Assembly (NCBI GenBank): GCA_013399875.1 | Contig: VXAZ01009469.1 | Coordinates: 1-64,000, forward strand | DNA: 64,000 bases | Origin: Gymnorhina tibicen | Lineage: Eukaryota; Chordata; Aves; Passeriformes; Artamidae | Direction: 5' to 3' | Shown: one piece after another, positions 37,311 through 50,182 of the stretch | Position numbering within the stretch: the first letter of the stretch is position 1 | Layout: each line of letters begins with the position of its first letter | Program-made: the position numbers and the translations under genes | The notes under the pieces: generated by a model | Seen by the model: only the letters and a program-made list of their open reading frames with translations | Told to the model about the DNA's origin: nothing | The model's database searches: none

Positions 37311-39576
37311 AGAACCAAAGGATGTACAAAAATATACACCCAAGGGAAACAATTTTTTTACCAACACAAAGAATTTGGCATTTTAAACATGAATAAAACT
37401 TATTCTCACTTTATTCTCAGCTCTGCAACAGTCTATCAATGTTTATTTTGCTACCATTCTTCTGTATGAAGACAGCTGGCAACACACCTCTTTTGAGAAC
37501 TGCTGTACATTGCTTTGAGGCAAGTAGTTCTGCTTGAAGGCCTTTGAAGGCTTTGTCTAAAAAGAATTAAAAGGCAGTTCTGCTACTAAAATTTCACAAG
37601 AACTAAGAGCCAAAAATTCATTTCAGTAAACAAATAAATGATTCCAAGAAAGAAGAGAGATCAAAATTACCATGTTTTTTATCTACTGCCTTACATTTGC
37701 ACAGCAGCCTACAGGGACCCACTTTGCAAGACACGACTTACTTTCTCTTCATCTCTCATGTCATTTTCTTCTGATGTGAATATTTTTTCTGCCTGGGGAG
37801 TGTTTGGCACTCTGCAAAAACTCTGTAGCATCTGCAGTGGTTCTTTATAATTAAATTTTCTTGTGCTGATATTTTAGGACTAACTCCTTAGGTTTGGACT
37901 GAAAGCTGGAGGTCAGTTCTTGCCATTTTTAATTATTTCCTTTCATGAAAGATAAAGGAAGACATGTCCCTCTGATTTTATCATCACTGACAAATCTTTC
38001 CTCAGCCCTTTCTTTGTTCTTAATATTCTGCACATTCTTGAACGAGCCTGAACCATTCGTGCTGGCAGGCTTGCACAAACACACACGTACCCCCACACAG
38101 ACACCTCACAGATAAGGTCTCTCTTTTTGAATCTTAGCTTCAGATATTTTAAGCTACACTTCAGAGACTTTGCTTTTAATATTTAATTTGCCTGGAAATC
38201 ATTAATGTACTAAACCAAGAATTTTTGCTGGTTAAAGTAATAAGTGTTTTAAGTTTCCGCTGTAAAAAAGTCTAGACAAAAGTCCTGGACGATAAATCAC
38301 GCAAAAGAAGGTCTCTGTTTTGTTTTAAATTACCATTATACATGTTTCTCATGCTTCATCTAGTACGTTTTTTACTTATTATGAAATATCCCCCGAGAAG
38401 GACACATTTAGAATTATTTAGCTATGATTATACAATACATCTTAATTCACTGGAAAGTGCTCAGCTGGGAAATGTTCTCACATAATGCATGCAAGACGGA
38501 CCCTTACTGAACAGCATGGACTATGATTTAACAGTAATTCTGTGGTAATTCTGCTCGGAGATGAGGTCAGATGATCCAGCCATGCTGAAACTGCCAAACT
38601 CACCTTTGTACCACCAAGCACCTGCCTGGGAGCTGCTGAGGGTAGCATGTCCACAGAGGGTTTACAGGGACTGAAGACAACAGGGAAAGAATAACTGGAG
38701 GTGGAAAAGGGACAAAGGATTTGGGAATGCCACAACACATGTGAGAACCAACACAAACCCAGAGATACTGAGATGGGCATATGACAGAAAGGCACTGTAC
38801 ATGAGCATTTGAACATATGGTCAAAGAGAAATGACAGTCTATGTTTACATGTCTTTGATGTGTATTAAGATGTAATTAAAGATGAGTTTCAGCTCAGAAT
38901 TCAAGTCCTTGCTACTATTTATATTCAGTACAAATGTATATGGTCCATAGTTACGTATTTAATGTACATTTATGTTTCCAAACACGGTACTAGCACCCAT
39001 GCGACTGAAAGGCCAGAACTCAAGCAACAGATTCCTATTTTAAAACAGAAGGCCATTTTCAGGTGCTTTGATGAGTTTAAGAACACATTGAGCTCCACAG
39101 GCTCTTCAGCTGGAACCAGAGAAGAGCTCCTTAATGCTCATGTGTACCCAGCCCTCAAAGGTTACCATCACCAAGGCATTTAATGATCCCCCAAAGACGA
39201 AGCACGGGCTGCAGACAGATGTGATTCGATGAGCGAACAACTGGTTTTGACAGGGCTAACCACTGAAGGAGCAGCAAATATACTATGTAAACATGCTGGG
39301 TTTTACTCACCACTAGGTTAGAGCCCTGAAGTGTGCAAACTGTAACATTCACAAAAGATGGAAAGATGGAAAGACAAAGGATATGGCAAAGGACATTGTT
39401 GGGCAGATTAAATTAAATTATCCAGACGCAAATTATAAAGTTGACTGCCTATGATGCCTGTAATTACTGCCTGACATCCCTGAAGTGCTTATTCACAGCC
39501 AACACTACACTTGCTGTTAGGTTGTTGAAATGCATTTGAGAGAGAGAGGAAATGTCTGAGTTGCCCAAAAGCTCAC
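37311..39576. other. Unique AT-rich DNA, no gene seen
   Basis: No named element. Open frames near 38478-38824 on the minus strand (112 and 74 codons) overlap in two frames and lack motifs. Confidence 0.5.
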
Positions 39577-39701
39577 CTCCATGAACTCAATGTGACCATC
39601 CAGATGTTGCAGGAAATTGCTGACTATTTTGCCAGTGTTACTGATGACATGATTAGTTGTCCAAAGGCAAGTATCACAGTGCATGGATTTCATGGGGATA
39701 G
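39577..39701 (-). other. Candidate coding exon (unidentified), minus strand
   Basis: On the minus strand a branch-point-like CTGAC and a pyrimidine tract (CCTTTCTTCTCTTGCCCTT) precede an AG acceptor (CCTCAG) at 39702-39703. The segment ends GAG followed by GTGAGC at 39576-39571, a near-consensus donor. The 125 bp contain one open frame of 41 codons with no stop, including MKSMHCDTCLW, NTGKIVSNFLQHL and GHIEFME. The exon would start after the first base of a codon and end on a codon boundary. The CxxC followed by an amphipathic stretch is loosely reminiscent of saposin-type domains, but the match is weak and no product is named. No neighbouring exons were found. Confidence 0.3.
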
Positions 39702-40433
39702 CTGAGGCATTCACATATGCAAGGGCAAGAGAAGAAAGGCGTCAGTATATATGGTACACATAGGAACATTTAATTTTCAGTGATCTTTCAAAAAACCCCA
39801 GTTATTTTGACTGTAAATATCTCAGGGTTTTTCCTCCCTTTTTCTGTGGAAGCAGGCATTTGAAAAGTTTATTGCAGCCTGACTAGCTCCTCTTTCATTA
39901 GTTAAACACTTTAGTGAACACTTGACTTTTCACAGTCAACTTGACATCTGATACTAATTCTTTTAAAAAAAATAATTTACAAATAACCAAGATGAAAAAT
40001 ATTTTGTATTTCAAAAATTGCAAAGAAAGAGAAAGTAGAAACAGTGTTGGATCTTCTACTAATTTTATGCAAATGTGAAATTTATTTATCACCGAGGAAT
40101 TACAAAGGAACCCAGTCAAGGTTAAGAGGAAATACAAAGCTCAGTTTAACAGTTCATGTCTGACTGGTGTGTTGTTAATCCTAAACAGTAACAATTCAAT
40201 AGACTTTCTAATAAATGTGACTTTCCTTGGAATTTTTAAATACAGTTTAAATACCTTTTAAAATAGTATTTTTATTTGCAGTGTCATCATTTAGGGATGG
40301 TACTCCCCAACTTAGTTCTCCCACTGAGACTTTCTAAACCACACTGCTACTTTCTTGCTCCCCCTTCCCTCTCTTCAATTCCCACCCCGACACAGGTGGC
40401 CAGAGAGGAGAACTGGTGCCATAAAAGATGAAG
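39702..40433. other. Unique AT-rich DNA, no gene seen
   Basis: Nothing recognised between the candidate exon and the LTR. Confidence 0.5.
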
Positions 40434-40439
40434 ATCATG
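40434..40439. repeat. Target-site duplication, left copy (ATCATG)
   Basis: ATCATG immediately before the LTR is repeated exactly at 41034-41039 immediately after it. Six-base duplications are characteristic of beta- and alpharetrovirus-like (ERVK-type) insertions. Confidence 0.88.
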
Positions 40440-41033
40440 TGTGGTGGGTCAGTTGTTAAATCCTCCCTAGGTTGGAATACAGGGAAAGGCTTCTCCAGAG
40501 ATGCATTTTATGTTAATGTACCCCAGTTCTGTTTCCCTGATTGATCTGTAAGTTTCCCTGCCCCTTTCGCCCGTATATGTATGTACTCCAGAATTGTCTC
40601 CTCAGTTTGATGTGTTCTTGGTTACAGTTCTTTGTACCCTCCCCTTGCACGTGTTAATCAGACCCTGAGAATGCCTGTTATCCCTTCCCTGTTTCTCCAC
40701 TGGTCGCGGACCCTGGATCCCTCCCCTTCTGCCTCCCTTAAAACCTGCTGTGAGCCCTCCGTTCTTCAGAGTTCTCCCTCCGCCCGTCTCCCTCCCGGTT
40801 CCCCTCGCCTTCCCTCACAATAAACGGAGACTACGGAGAGACCCCCTCCCGCAGCCCTTTGCCTCCTTCGCCTTTGTTCCACCGCGCCTTGCAGGCATCC
40901 TCCCGGAGCGGCTCCACCTCTGCGTGAGTCACCCACGCCCCGCTCGGGACCCTTCTGCCCTGGGGCAGGTCCTAGAGCCCTCAGAGCCGGCGTCCGTGGC
41001 TGAGGGAAAACCTAAAAAGGCTGAAAGGCAACA
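40440..41033 (+). mobile_element. Solo LTR of an ERVK-type endogenous retrovirus
   Basis: The 594-bp block starts TGTGGTGGGTC and ends AAGGCAACA (TG...CA) between perfect ATCATG target duplications. In plus orientation it has a TATA-like GTATATGTATG near 40573, a CpG-rich downstream part, AATAAA at 40819-40824 and about 200 bp of U5-like sequence. It is one of the few CpG-dense places in the window. No primer-binding site, polypurine tract or gag-pol-env remnant adjoins it, so it is a solo LTR. The 63- and 109-codon frames across it are not retroviral genes. The intact duplication suggests a fairly recent insertion. Class is inferred from the duplication length; subfamily is not assigned. Confidence 0.9.
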
Positions 41034-41039
41034 ATCATG
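41034..41039. repeat. Target-site duplication, right copy (ATCATG)
   Basis: Exact repeat of the six bases that precede the LTR; it fixes the 3' boundary at 41033. Confidence 0.88.
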
Positions 41040-41324
41040 CGCTGAGATAAGAAGAACAATTTACTGGAAACAGCAATGAGATAAGACAATGAATAGTAAT
41101 AGCAACGATGTTAATAACTAAAGTATACAAAAAGAGAGAATTACTCCCATGCAAAAATGCTCACTGCAGACCCCAGGACAACGAACAGGAAATGGAACCA
41201 GTACACATGTCTGAAAGACAGATGTTTTTCAATTTCCTTAGTGTGAGGCAAGAAGAAGAGCTGTAGACTTTATTGAACTGACCTTACTGCCACCTTTCTC
41301 ATTGCCTGAGGGGCACCAGAGAGT

Positions 41325-41440
41325 TCATGAAGAAGTTACATGGGGGGCAGGAAGAATTATAGATTGACTAATGTGCAATATACTGGGAACTTGACAAGGC
41401 CTTTGCAGAATCCATTAAATACCTTCGCAAAAAAAGAGAA
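41325..41440 (+). mobile_element. Probable CR1-type reverse-transcriptase relic
   Basis: One frame across 41375-41413 reads AIYWELDKAFAES. This matches the LINE reverse-transcriptase motif around the first catalytic aspartate (consensus 'YLDxxKAFDTV'), preceded by a diverged 'DKGxxTDVI'-like segment that contains a stop. Only about 115 bp can be aligned by eye. The aspartate of the consensus LD pair is altered, and the copy is dead. Confidence 0.5.
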
Positions 41441-44400
41441 ATAAAGTTTGGAGAGGGGTATTTTCCTCGTATCTTCTATTTTCTATACTTTCTGTAATTT
41501 GGAAGGCAACCTGAAGAAGAAGTAAATAAAAATATGAGGACTTCAAAAATTTTACCTTTAAATGTGGTCAATGTTAATCTTGTATCTTGTATTACACAAT
41601 CTCATATAAGAGATTGTTTTCTGAAAATATAATTTATGCCTTAAAAAAGACAAAATACAGGTAAGCGTTGAATACTCTCCTTGCTAAATATTACTATAAT
41701 AAAGCTTAGACATTTCTTATGTAAAATCCATGTGGAAAACAGAGCTGCAAAAAGCTGCCTTGTCTTCAAAACTGAATGCACAGTCATCTTTAAAAGCACC
41801 AAAGCTTACCAACCAATATGTGTTGTTTTGCACCTTCTATTGCATTTTATCTTTGCACCTTTTATGTGCTGTTTTATGCCCACAGTGAATACCTCCACTT
41901 ATTATAGTACAGGTTTCCAAAAATGTGTCTGGTTCTCACCAGTGACCCAGCTTTGACCTTCTCTTTTCCGACCCAAGCAATTGCAAAGCTCTCATGTGCT
42001 GCTGCGATGGCATCCGCCCAGACCTGAGGGACACTTCTGTACATTACTCACTCATAGTGGGTGCTGGCTGGCTTCTGCACAGAGACAGGGATAATTCCTC
42101 AAAACATGGCACTTGGCCATACTAGCCCTGTTTTAATCTTTAGACTGACTGAGGTTACTAACACATCTAGAGACACAATAAATAGCCTAAGTACAGAGCC
42201 ACACTGTGTCCTGCTATTAAACTTTTGAAGACAAAACTGACCTTTTACTCCCACAGCATTTGACTCTTAATTAGCTTTGTGCCTATTTTTAAAACTTATC
42301 TTTACTCTCCTGAAGGTATCTGGCAAAGGTTTTGAGACTTTAAACTATTTTTTGAAGAAGATATAATTATTGCACAGAGATCATGCTTTGCAGTGACACC
42401 ACTTCTACTTAATGTGTCAGAAGTGTAAAATGAAGCTAATGTTTTATTTCTGTACTTGGTCATTTGATGTGAGGTCTAATGATGTAGCAAACAACTAACT
42501 AAATGCTTTATAATTGCTAAGCTATAAAGGAAATCATAATAAATAAACTATACAGGACATTAAGCTTTAATTCATTTAGTGTTATCTACAAAGGATCTGC
42601 TTAAAGATCCTAAATTATTCTGAGTCTTCTACCCACTGCTGCATCTTTTCCTTTCAAATTTCACCCCATGCTGATCGTTGCCTATTGTCCTCAGCTGCTG
42701 TCCTCTGTCTTGTGATACAATGCCACCAGCTCCTTGTCCTTTTCACATGATTGTGAGAATTGTAGCTTCTTTCTCACAGCCATCCTTGACCAAACTGCTG
42801 GGCTACCTGTTAGAGGAAGCAGAAAGGGAGCGGACTGAGCACTGACCAGACCATCCTGAGTTGCACAATGATTTGTAGTTTCAGGAAGAAGTTCATGAAA
42901 AACAAGGCAATCAAAAATAATTCTTAATTTCCAGTAACTCAGCTAATTTTAATTAGAATTATTTTTTGCTTCATTTTGGGATTCAGTAAGAAACTGTGCA
43001 TTCTTGAAAAATTAAAAGATTTTTTTCTCTTTCTGTAAAATATGGAATTTCTTTTTGTTATGAGGACATCAGGACAAGGGAGAAACCAACTGAAGATACA
43101 GGATCATAAACTGAAACAACTAAGGAACACTACGGCAAAAATACAGTTCCTGCATTTCTGTGCCCACATATGGCATTAAACATAGAACAGAAATACTAGT
43201 TCAGACAAGAAAAAAATTAAGCTCATTAGATATTCAGAAAGGTCATCTTCTTAGAAAACCTATGACATGGACTAATACCCCTAGAGGCAAACTCAAATTG
43301 CTTCCAGCACAGAAGGAGCCTCCACAACTCTTGGGTGGGCACAAACTGAGACAATGTTTCTGGCTCAAGGACTTGGCAATATGAAGCCTGAGCCTCTCTT
43401 TGGAGCCGTGGATATTATGTATGAGCTCCTGCCAAGCTTCTGTACAGCTCCTACAAAAAGATCCTTTCTTACAGAAAGTACAGCTAGAGTTAACACTGGT
43501 ATTTGATGCACACTCTGTCCACTTCATTGTAATGTCAGGCAAGAATCAGACGAATCAGAAGTTGAGAAATGAGGTTAAGTCACACAGAATTTAAAAGATG
43601 AAAGAGAAAGATAGTAACAAGAACTGCTTTTTGAAATAACTCAATTTATTTTCTTCTTATTATATTATTTTCTTTGGGGTTTTCTGCCTTAGTTATGTAT
43701 TCAGGATAAGTAGGCTTTTAGAGATAGGAAAAGAGTTCATGTTGAAATAAACTTTTTTTAAAGTGCTACATAGTACTGTCATCCTGGTTTTCAGTGGTTT
43801 GTGTGCAACAGGGTTTCAAAAGATTGTTTCAAGTAACTTTATATTCATGGAAAATATATAGATAAATGAATATTTTTTATCACTACGCTTAAGCTGCCAA
43901 ATATCCCAACGTGTACCTCCTGTCCCTCAGCTCCATCTGCTAATCTGCATCTGCTCACACACGAGTTTTCGAACACTGCAAATCCAAATTTCAGGCTGCC
44001 AATAGAGAATTAAAAATACTGCACCCTTCTAATAAATTCTGCTATTTTATATTTATTCAAGGTATTTTCAAACAATGAAAATACCTGGCTCTATGCGACC
44101 AGCATCATGTATTTTCTCAAAGACAGCATAAAGCTGGCTTAGAGGAAGCATAAATGCTCATTGTGTCCTCTGGCCAATCTAAGTAAAATATAAATCCATG
44201 AAACACATGATCTATATGAATTTGGTAATGCTTGGTGGTATGTGTCTTCCATGAACATGGTTCTTAGTATCAGGGAAACCATTTAGTCTTCAACCACTTT
44301 TACATCCAAGCTGTGATCTCCAAAATCTGTCCATTCGTAGCAATCTGTAACCAATTCTCTACTCCCACTTTCACCAGTTCATCTTCCCTTAATGCTGAAG

Positions 44401-46405
44401 AAAAATGAGCTAGAACAATGCGGCACTTTTTTCTGTAGCTCACAGATAAGGAAGAACGGCTCTGGCATGGGCTCTCTGGGGCTAGTCCTTAAAATGCAAA
44501 CATACAGCTTATAACAATCACCATTTCCTTAGAACTGAGCTTCCAAGGTCCTTTAATTCATCAGAGGCCAGTGAAGGAGAAAATTCTTCTCCGGTTTAAA
44601 GTCTAAATCATCTCTTTTTGTCCATCGACAATCTATGTTCTCACAACTTAAACTCTGAAACTAAGAAGAGACCAGGCTTTGCTGAAGGTTGTATTTCAGC
44701 TCCATGTTATTAATAACCCACTATTTCTCATATGCTGTCATCAGTAAGCTGACAGCTGACTCTAATTCCTGCTATTGTCTGGTTTACCCTTTCCCTGGCT
44801 GGTGCTCTGTAAGGCTTTTCCCATGGTGGGCTCTTCATATCTTCCAAGCACAGATCCATCCCGCATTTTAAATCAGTCCCTCTGCTCTGAGAACTGAGTT
44901 AAAGCATGGCATTTTAAAACTACTCAGTCAGTTCACAAGGAAAACCTCAATTGTTTTTATAATGCTTTAACACAAACTAAGCCTTTGAAAAAAAGGCTCT
45001 GTATTGAGCTACATTTCCGTATAAAGCCATCATGCTCTTAGTTGCTCACAGAAGGCTGGAATACATTAGGACAAATCAAGTTCTTACACAACCATAGTTT
45101 CACCAGCAAAAATTATTTATCATGATTTTTCAGGTCTTTTGTTATGACAGTCCTCTACATTTTTTTTCTCCTAAATGTTATTTTTTCCCTTAATTTTTTC
45201 TCAGTTTTCTTATTCTTTTTTATATTAAATATTATTTATCTTAAAACACATCTTAAAAATTCTGCTACACCCTTCCTGCTACTCAGTAATCTAAATAGGA
45301 TGATATTTGAGAATTTTTTTAATTCCTGTATGTCATAACTACCACATCTAGAAACAGAGAAGAGATTGGTTATATCTTGAGTTACAGTGGCTGCAGCTCC
45401 AGGTTATCTATAAAAATGAAATTGTTGTTCATTTTATAAAATCCTCTGGTCAACTTTTTTTCCAAAAGCCTCCAAAAATCTTGATGTGATCTTTTCACAG
45501 TGAGGAAACACCATGTATTATATTCATTTGAAAAAATTAACAGAAGCAAAATTGCTACACAGGTAAGTGAAGTTTCCCTAAAGTTTAACTTGGCAGCAGT
45601 CCTCGGAAACTGCAGAATGCACACAGTCCATCAGCAGTGTTGCAAAGGGCCCCAGGTAGTCATCTTCAGGATGTTGCCTCTTTAAAGGGTGCAAAAAATT
45701 TTAAGAATAGAAAATGTTAGTATGCTTTATTCTGCTATTTTTTTATATTATTTTATTTAAGTGCATGTTTTACTCTTCCCATACAAGTAGCAACGTTAGA
45801 AGACTTATACTTCTGCTTCCAGAAAAGTGTGTGAGGACAGTGGAATTCATATGGCAGCACTTTTATATTTCCTATTGGCAGTGGAAAGATGCAAAAATAA
45901 GTAATGATGATGTATCTGTGTGGGCATGGCTCAGTTATAGAGAAGAATTCTAAGTTTATCAGTTGCTAGGAAAAGCAATCTGCTTCCACATGTATGGTTT
46001 CTTTGCATTTTGTCTCACTGACAGTAAGTAAAAGTTAAAAAAAAAAAGCAAGAACTAAGTAAGTAAGTAAGTGAAAAAAAGCAAACATAAGAGTAGTATT
46101 TGCCATGGCCATTAGAGCTATTTCATAAAGTTATATTTAACTCATTTTTCAGGCTTTGCCACCTGGGGCTTATATTCTGCTTGCTGAGCTGCTTTCTGTG
46201 CTGTGTAGAATGTCCTGACAGGAAGATGAAAGAGTGCAAGCCCTAGTGCATTTGAAAATCAGCTCATGTAGCACAATAGGCTTTTAACTCCATGGAACAG
46301 CTTTCTCAACAGCTGGTCAGAAGACTGACTACTGGACAGGTCTTCCTGCTTTTTAAGTATGAAACAACAATTCTAATGCACTCTAAGAGTGAGGAACACC
46401 TACAT
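41441..46405. other. Unique AT-rich DNA, no gene seen
   Basis: About 5 kb without a recognised gene or transposon. A (GTAA)n run lies at about 46056-46072. Frames are all below about 100 codons. Confidence 0.55.
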
Positions 46406-47062
46406 CCCTGTGGGTCAGGAAATTAGGAATAGCATCTCCAGCTGGACCAGTGAGAGACCCTTTCCCTTACTCAGCACTGGTGAGATCACATCGGGAGTGC
46501 TGTGTCCAGTTCTGGCCTCCCCAGTTCAAGAGGAAGATGGATATACTGAAGCAAGTGTCCAGTGCAGGGCCACTCAGATGGTCGTAGAACCACAGTATCT
46601 CTTATATGAGGAGAGGATGAGAAAGCTGGGCCAGCTCAGAACTGAGAATGCTCCAGGGATCTTCTCAATGTGCCTTGAGTCTGGAGCACAGGTCTTATGA
46701 GGAGCAGCTGAGGAAGCTGGGATTGTTTAGCCTGGAGAACAGGAGGCTCAGGGGTGACCTTATCAGTCTCTACAACTCCTTGAAGGGAAGATGTAGCCAG
46801 GTAGGGATTGGTCTCCCAGGTAACAAGCAACAGGACAAGGGGAAATGGCCTCAAGTTGCACCAAAGGAGTTTTAGATTGAATATTGGTAAAAAATTCTTT
46901 GCCAGAAGGGTTGTCAAACCCTGGAAGAGGCTGTCTAGGGAAATGGTTGAGTCATCATCCCTGAAGGTATTTAAAAGACGTGTAGATGGACATGGTTTAT
47001 TGGTGGACTTTAGAGGACCTCTAAAGGACCTTTCCAACTTAACCTATTCTATAATTCTGTGG
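46406..47062 (+). mobile_element. CR1 LINE 3' fragment ('CR1a'), first copy
   Basis: The segment runs from 'tactcagcactggtgag' through 'ggagtgctgtgtccagttctgg', a region encoding [21 protein letters not shown], to the CR1 3' UTR words GGACATGGTTTATTGGTGGA and CCTTTCCAACTTAACC and the terminal ATTCTATAATTCTGTGG. Order and strand are those of the CR1 polymerase C terminus plus 3' end. Frameshifts split the coding part over at least three frames. From 46494 onwards it is also present in the second copy at 48822-49390. Confidence 0.93.
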
Positions 47063-47854
47063 GAGGGAGGGAATGAAGTAATTTATCATACCTCTTAATC
47101 AGCAGGAGAATCATGCTGCTGAATGAACTACCACACGAGCAATATTGCTTCCCAGTCACAAGCAGATAAGCAATATTCTGTTTGTGAGTTACCCAGGGCT
47201 CTTCACAGAAAAAGCAGAAGCACCTCTGGAGCGCTTCCCTTCTCCCCACCGTCTCTCCCACACACACTGCCACGGTGCCAGGCTACTTCTGAGGATGTCA
47301 CTTGTCTGCTTGTTCAAAAGTTTGCAGGCCCTTACACTCCCTCTCCTAGCCCCTCCTGGGCACACAGGACATGTGGAAGGAAAAGGAGAGCAGAAGGACT
47401 CCCCACTTCTCCTTCAACTGAAAGATTTGGCCCAAGAATTTGCATTACTTGAGTTTGTGTCCTCACGTTGGTCTGAAAAATAAAGTAAGACAATGCAGCA
47501 GCCAATCAAAACATCCACTCTCTTTACAGAGATTTATTGGGAAATCACACTAAATTTCCTTAATCTTGATCTTATATAAATACTTCTATCCAGCCAATAA
47601 CTGGAAGAAAGTAACTCTGAGTTTTAATCCTCCCAACTATTCATGCCTTCAAAATTGCTGAGAGATCATGGGAGGAGAGCTGTTCTCCCCTCTCTTGCCT
47701 TCTACCAGCAAAAGCTACACTCCGTTTTACTTACTGACTGTATTTTAAATATGCTAGTGGGGGAAAAAAACACCAAAACAACACAACAGCAACTCTGCTG
47801 GGTATGGACTTCTAGAAGTACAGGTTGAGAAATAATATGGAATTTTTTCTCCTG
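47063..47854. other. Unique spacer between two CR1 fragments, first copy
   Basis: About 790 bp of non-repeat sequence. Overlapping frames of 109 and 112 codons at 47123-47483 have no recognisable motif. An identical copy is at 49391-50182. Confidence 0.6.
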
Positions 47855-48334
47855 CTGGCAGCCTGTCACGTGCAGTCCCCCATGGATCAGTAGTGGGTAC
47901 CGCACTGTTCAACATCTTCATAATCTTCATGAATGACTTGGATGACAGGATTGAGAGCACCCTCACCAGGTGTGATGATGATGCTAAACTGCGTGTCAAG
48001 GTGGACATATCAGAAGGGAGAGGCATCTTACAGAGAGATCTGCTCGGGCTGAACATAATACAGCGGGCTAGCAAGAACAGAACTGCATGAAATCTAACAA
48101 AAGCAAGAGCAAAGCCCTGCACCTGGGTCAGGATAACCAAAGAGCCCAGTACTGACTAGGATCCGTGTGGCTAGGGAGACACAGCGGCCACGCTGGGGGT
48201 CCTGGTGGACAACAAGCTGAACGTGAGTCAGCAGAGCAGCAGTAACAAAGACAAATTGGATCCTGGGCTGCATCTGCAGAGGTATTATTAGCAGAGACAG
48301 AGACATGATCATCTTAATCTTAGTGCTTGTCATG
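47855..48334 (+). mobile_element. CR1 LINE ('CR1b'), first copy, cut by gap
   Basis: A frame reads MGTALFNIFIIFMNDLDDRIE, corresponding to the CR1 polymerase segment 'GPVLFNIFINDLDxGIE'. It is followed by a segment for the downstream '(A)DD' box and by 'GVLVDNKLN' (in 48190-48225). The copy is interrupted at 48334 by the N-gap, just before the part encoding the 'LEYCVQ' motif. Confidence 0.92.
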
Positions 48335-48821
48335 NNNNNNNNNNNNNNNNNNNNNNNNNNNNNNNNNNNNNNNNNNNNNNNNNNNNNNNNNNNNNNNNNN
48401 NNNNNNNNNNNNNNNNNNNNNNNNNNNNNNNNNNNNNNNNNNNNNNNNNNNNNNNNNNNNNNNNNNNNNNNNNNNNNNNNNNNNNNNNNNNNNNNNNNNN
48501 NNNNNNNNNNNNNNNNNNNNNNNNNNNNNNNNNNNNNNNNNNNNNNNNNNNNNNNNNNNNNNNNNNNNNNNNNNNNNNNNNNNNNNNNNNNNNNNNNNNN
48601 NNNNNNNNNNNNNNNNNNNNNNNNNNNNNNNNNNNNNNNNNNNNNNNNNNNNNNNNNNNNNNNNNNNNNNNNNNNNNNNNNNNNNNNNNNNNNNNNNNNN
48701 NNNNNNNNNNNNNNNNNNNNNNNNNNNNNNNNNNNNNNNNNNNNNNNNNNNNNNNNNNNNNNNNNNNNNNNNNNNNNNNNNNNNNNNNNNNNNNNNNNNN
48801 NNNNNNNNNNNNNNNNNNNNN
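48335..48821. other. Assembly gap (487 N) between identical repeats
   Basis: 487 undetermined bases. Identical 1,841-bp sequence lies on both sides, and each duplication edge abuts the gap. The length may be an estimate. Confidence 0.98.
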
Positions 48822-49390
48822 GGAGTGCTGTGTCCAGTTCTGGCCTCCCCAGTTCAAGAGGAAGATGGATATACTGAAGCAAGTGTCCAGTGCAGGGCCA
48901 CTCAGATGGTCGTAGAACCACAGTATCTCTTATATGAGGAGAGGATGAGAAAGCTGGGCCAGCTCAGAACTGAGAATGCTCCAGGGATCTTCTCAATGTG
49001 CCTTGAGTCTGGAGCACAGGTCTTATGAGGAGCAGCTGAGGAAGCTGGGATTGTTTAGCCTGGAGAACAGGAGGCTCAGGGGTGACCTTATCAGTCTCTA
49101 CAACTCCTTGAAGGGAAGATGTAGCCAGGTAGGGATTGGTCTCCCAGGTAACAAGCAACAGGACAAGGGGAAATGGCCTCAAGTTGCACCAAAGGAGTTT
49201 TAGATTGAATATTGGTAAAAAATTCTTTGCCAGAAGGGTTGTCAAACCCTGGAAGAGGCTGTCTAGGGAAATGGTTGAGTCATCATCCCTGAAGGTATTT
49301 AAAAGACGTGTAGATGGACATGGTTTATTGGTGGACTTTAGAGGACCTCTAAAGGACCTTTCCAACTTAACCTATTCTATAATTCTGTGG
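48822..49390 (+). mobile_element. CR1a, second copy (left-truncated by gap)
   Basis: Same CR1 3' fragment as 46494-47062, beginning at 'ggagtgctgtgtccag' directly after the Ns and ending at the ATTCTGTGG terminus. Confidence 0.93.
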
Positions 49391-50182
49391 GAGGGAGGGA
49401 ATGAAGTAATTTATCATACCTCTTAATCAGCAGGAGAATCATGCTGCTGAATGAACTACCACACGAGCAATATTGCTTCCCAGTCACAAGCAGATAAGCA
49501 ATATTCTGTTTGTGAGTTACCCAGGGCTCTTCACAGAAAAAGCAGAAGCACCTCTGGAGCGCTTCCCTTCTCCCCACCGTCTCTCCCACACACACTGCCA
49601 CGGTGCCAGGCTACTTCTGAGGATGTCACTTGTCTGCTTGTTCAAAAGTTTGCAGGCCCTTACACTCCCTCTCCTAGCCCCTCCTGGGCACACAGGACAT
49701 GTGGAAGGAAAAGGAGAGCAGAAGGACTCCCCACTTCTCCTTCAACTGAAAGATTTGGCCCAAGAATTTGCATTACTTGAGTTTGTGTCCTCACGTTGGT
49801 CTGAAAAATAAAGTAAGACAATGCAGCAGCCAATCAAAACATCCACTCTCTTTACAGAGATTTATTGGGAAATCACACTAAATTTCCTTAATCTTGATCT
49901 TATATAAATACTTCTATCCAGCCAATAACTGGAAGAAAGTAACTCTGAGTTTTAATCCTCCCAACTATTCATGCCTTCAAAATTGCTGAGAGATCATGGG
50001 AGGAGAGCTGTTCTCCCCTCTCTTGCCTTCTACCAGCAAAAGCTACACTCCGTTTTACTTACTGACTGTATTTTAAATATGCTAGTGGGGGAAAAAAACA
50101 CCAAAACAACACAACAGCAACTCTGCTGGGTATGGACTTCTAGAAGTACAGGTTGAGAAATAATATGGAATTTTTTCTCCTG
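49391..50182. other. Unique spacer, second copy
   Basis: Identical to 47063-47854; the same motif-free frames recur at 49377-49811. Confidence 0.6.

Larger units (their letters stand above)
46494..48334 (+). repeat. 1,841-bp duplication, left copy
   Basis: Every base compared and all translated frames match 48822-50662 at a constant offset of 2,328. The block contains the end of CR1a, a unique spacer and the first part of CR1b. Its right edge coincides with the start of the N-gap. Confidence 0.97.

Noticed and set aside
48094..49028. Frames of up to 275 codons around 48.3-48.8 kb
   Set aside because: Mostly undetermined residues from the 487-N gap; the readable ends are CR1 fragments.
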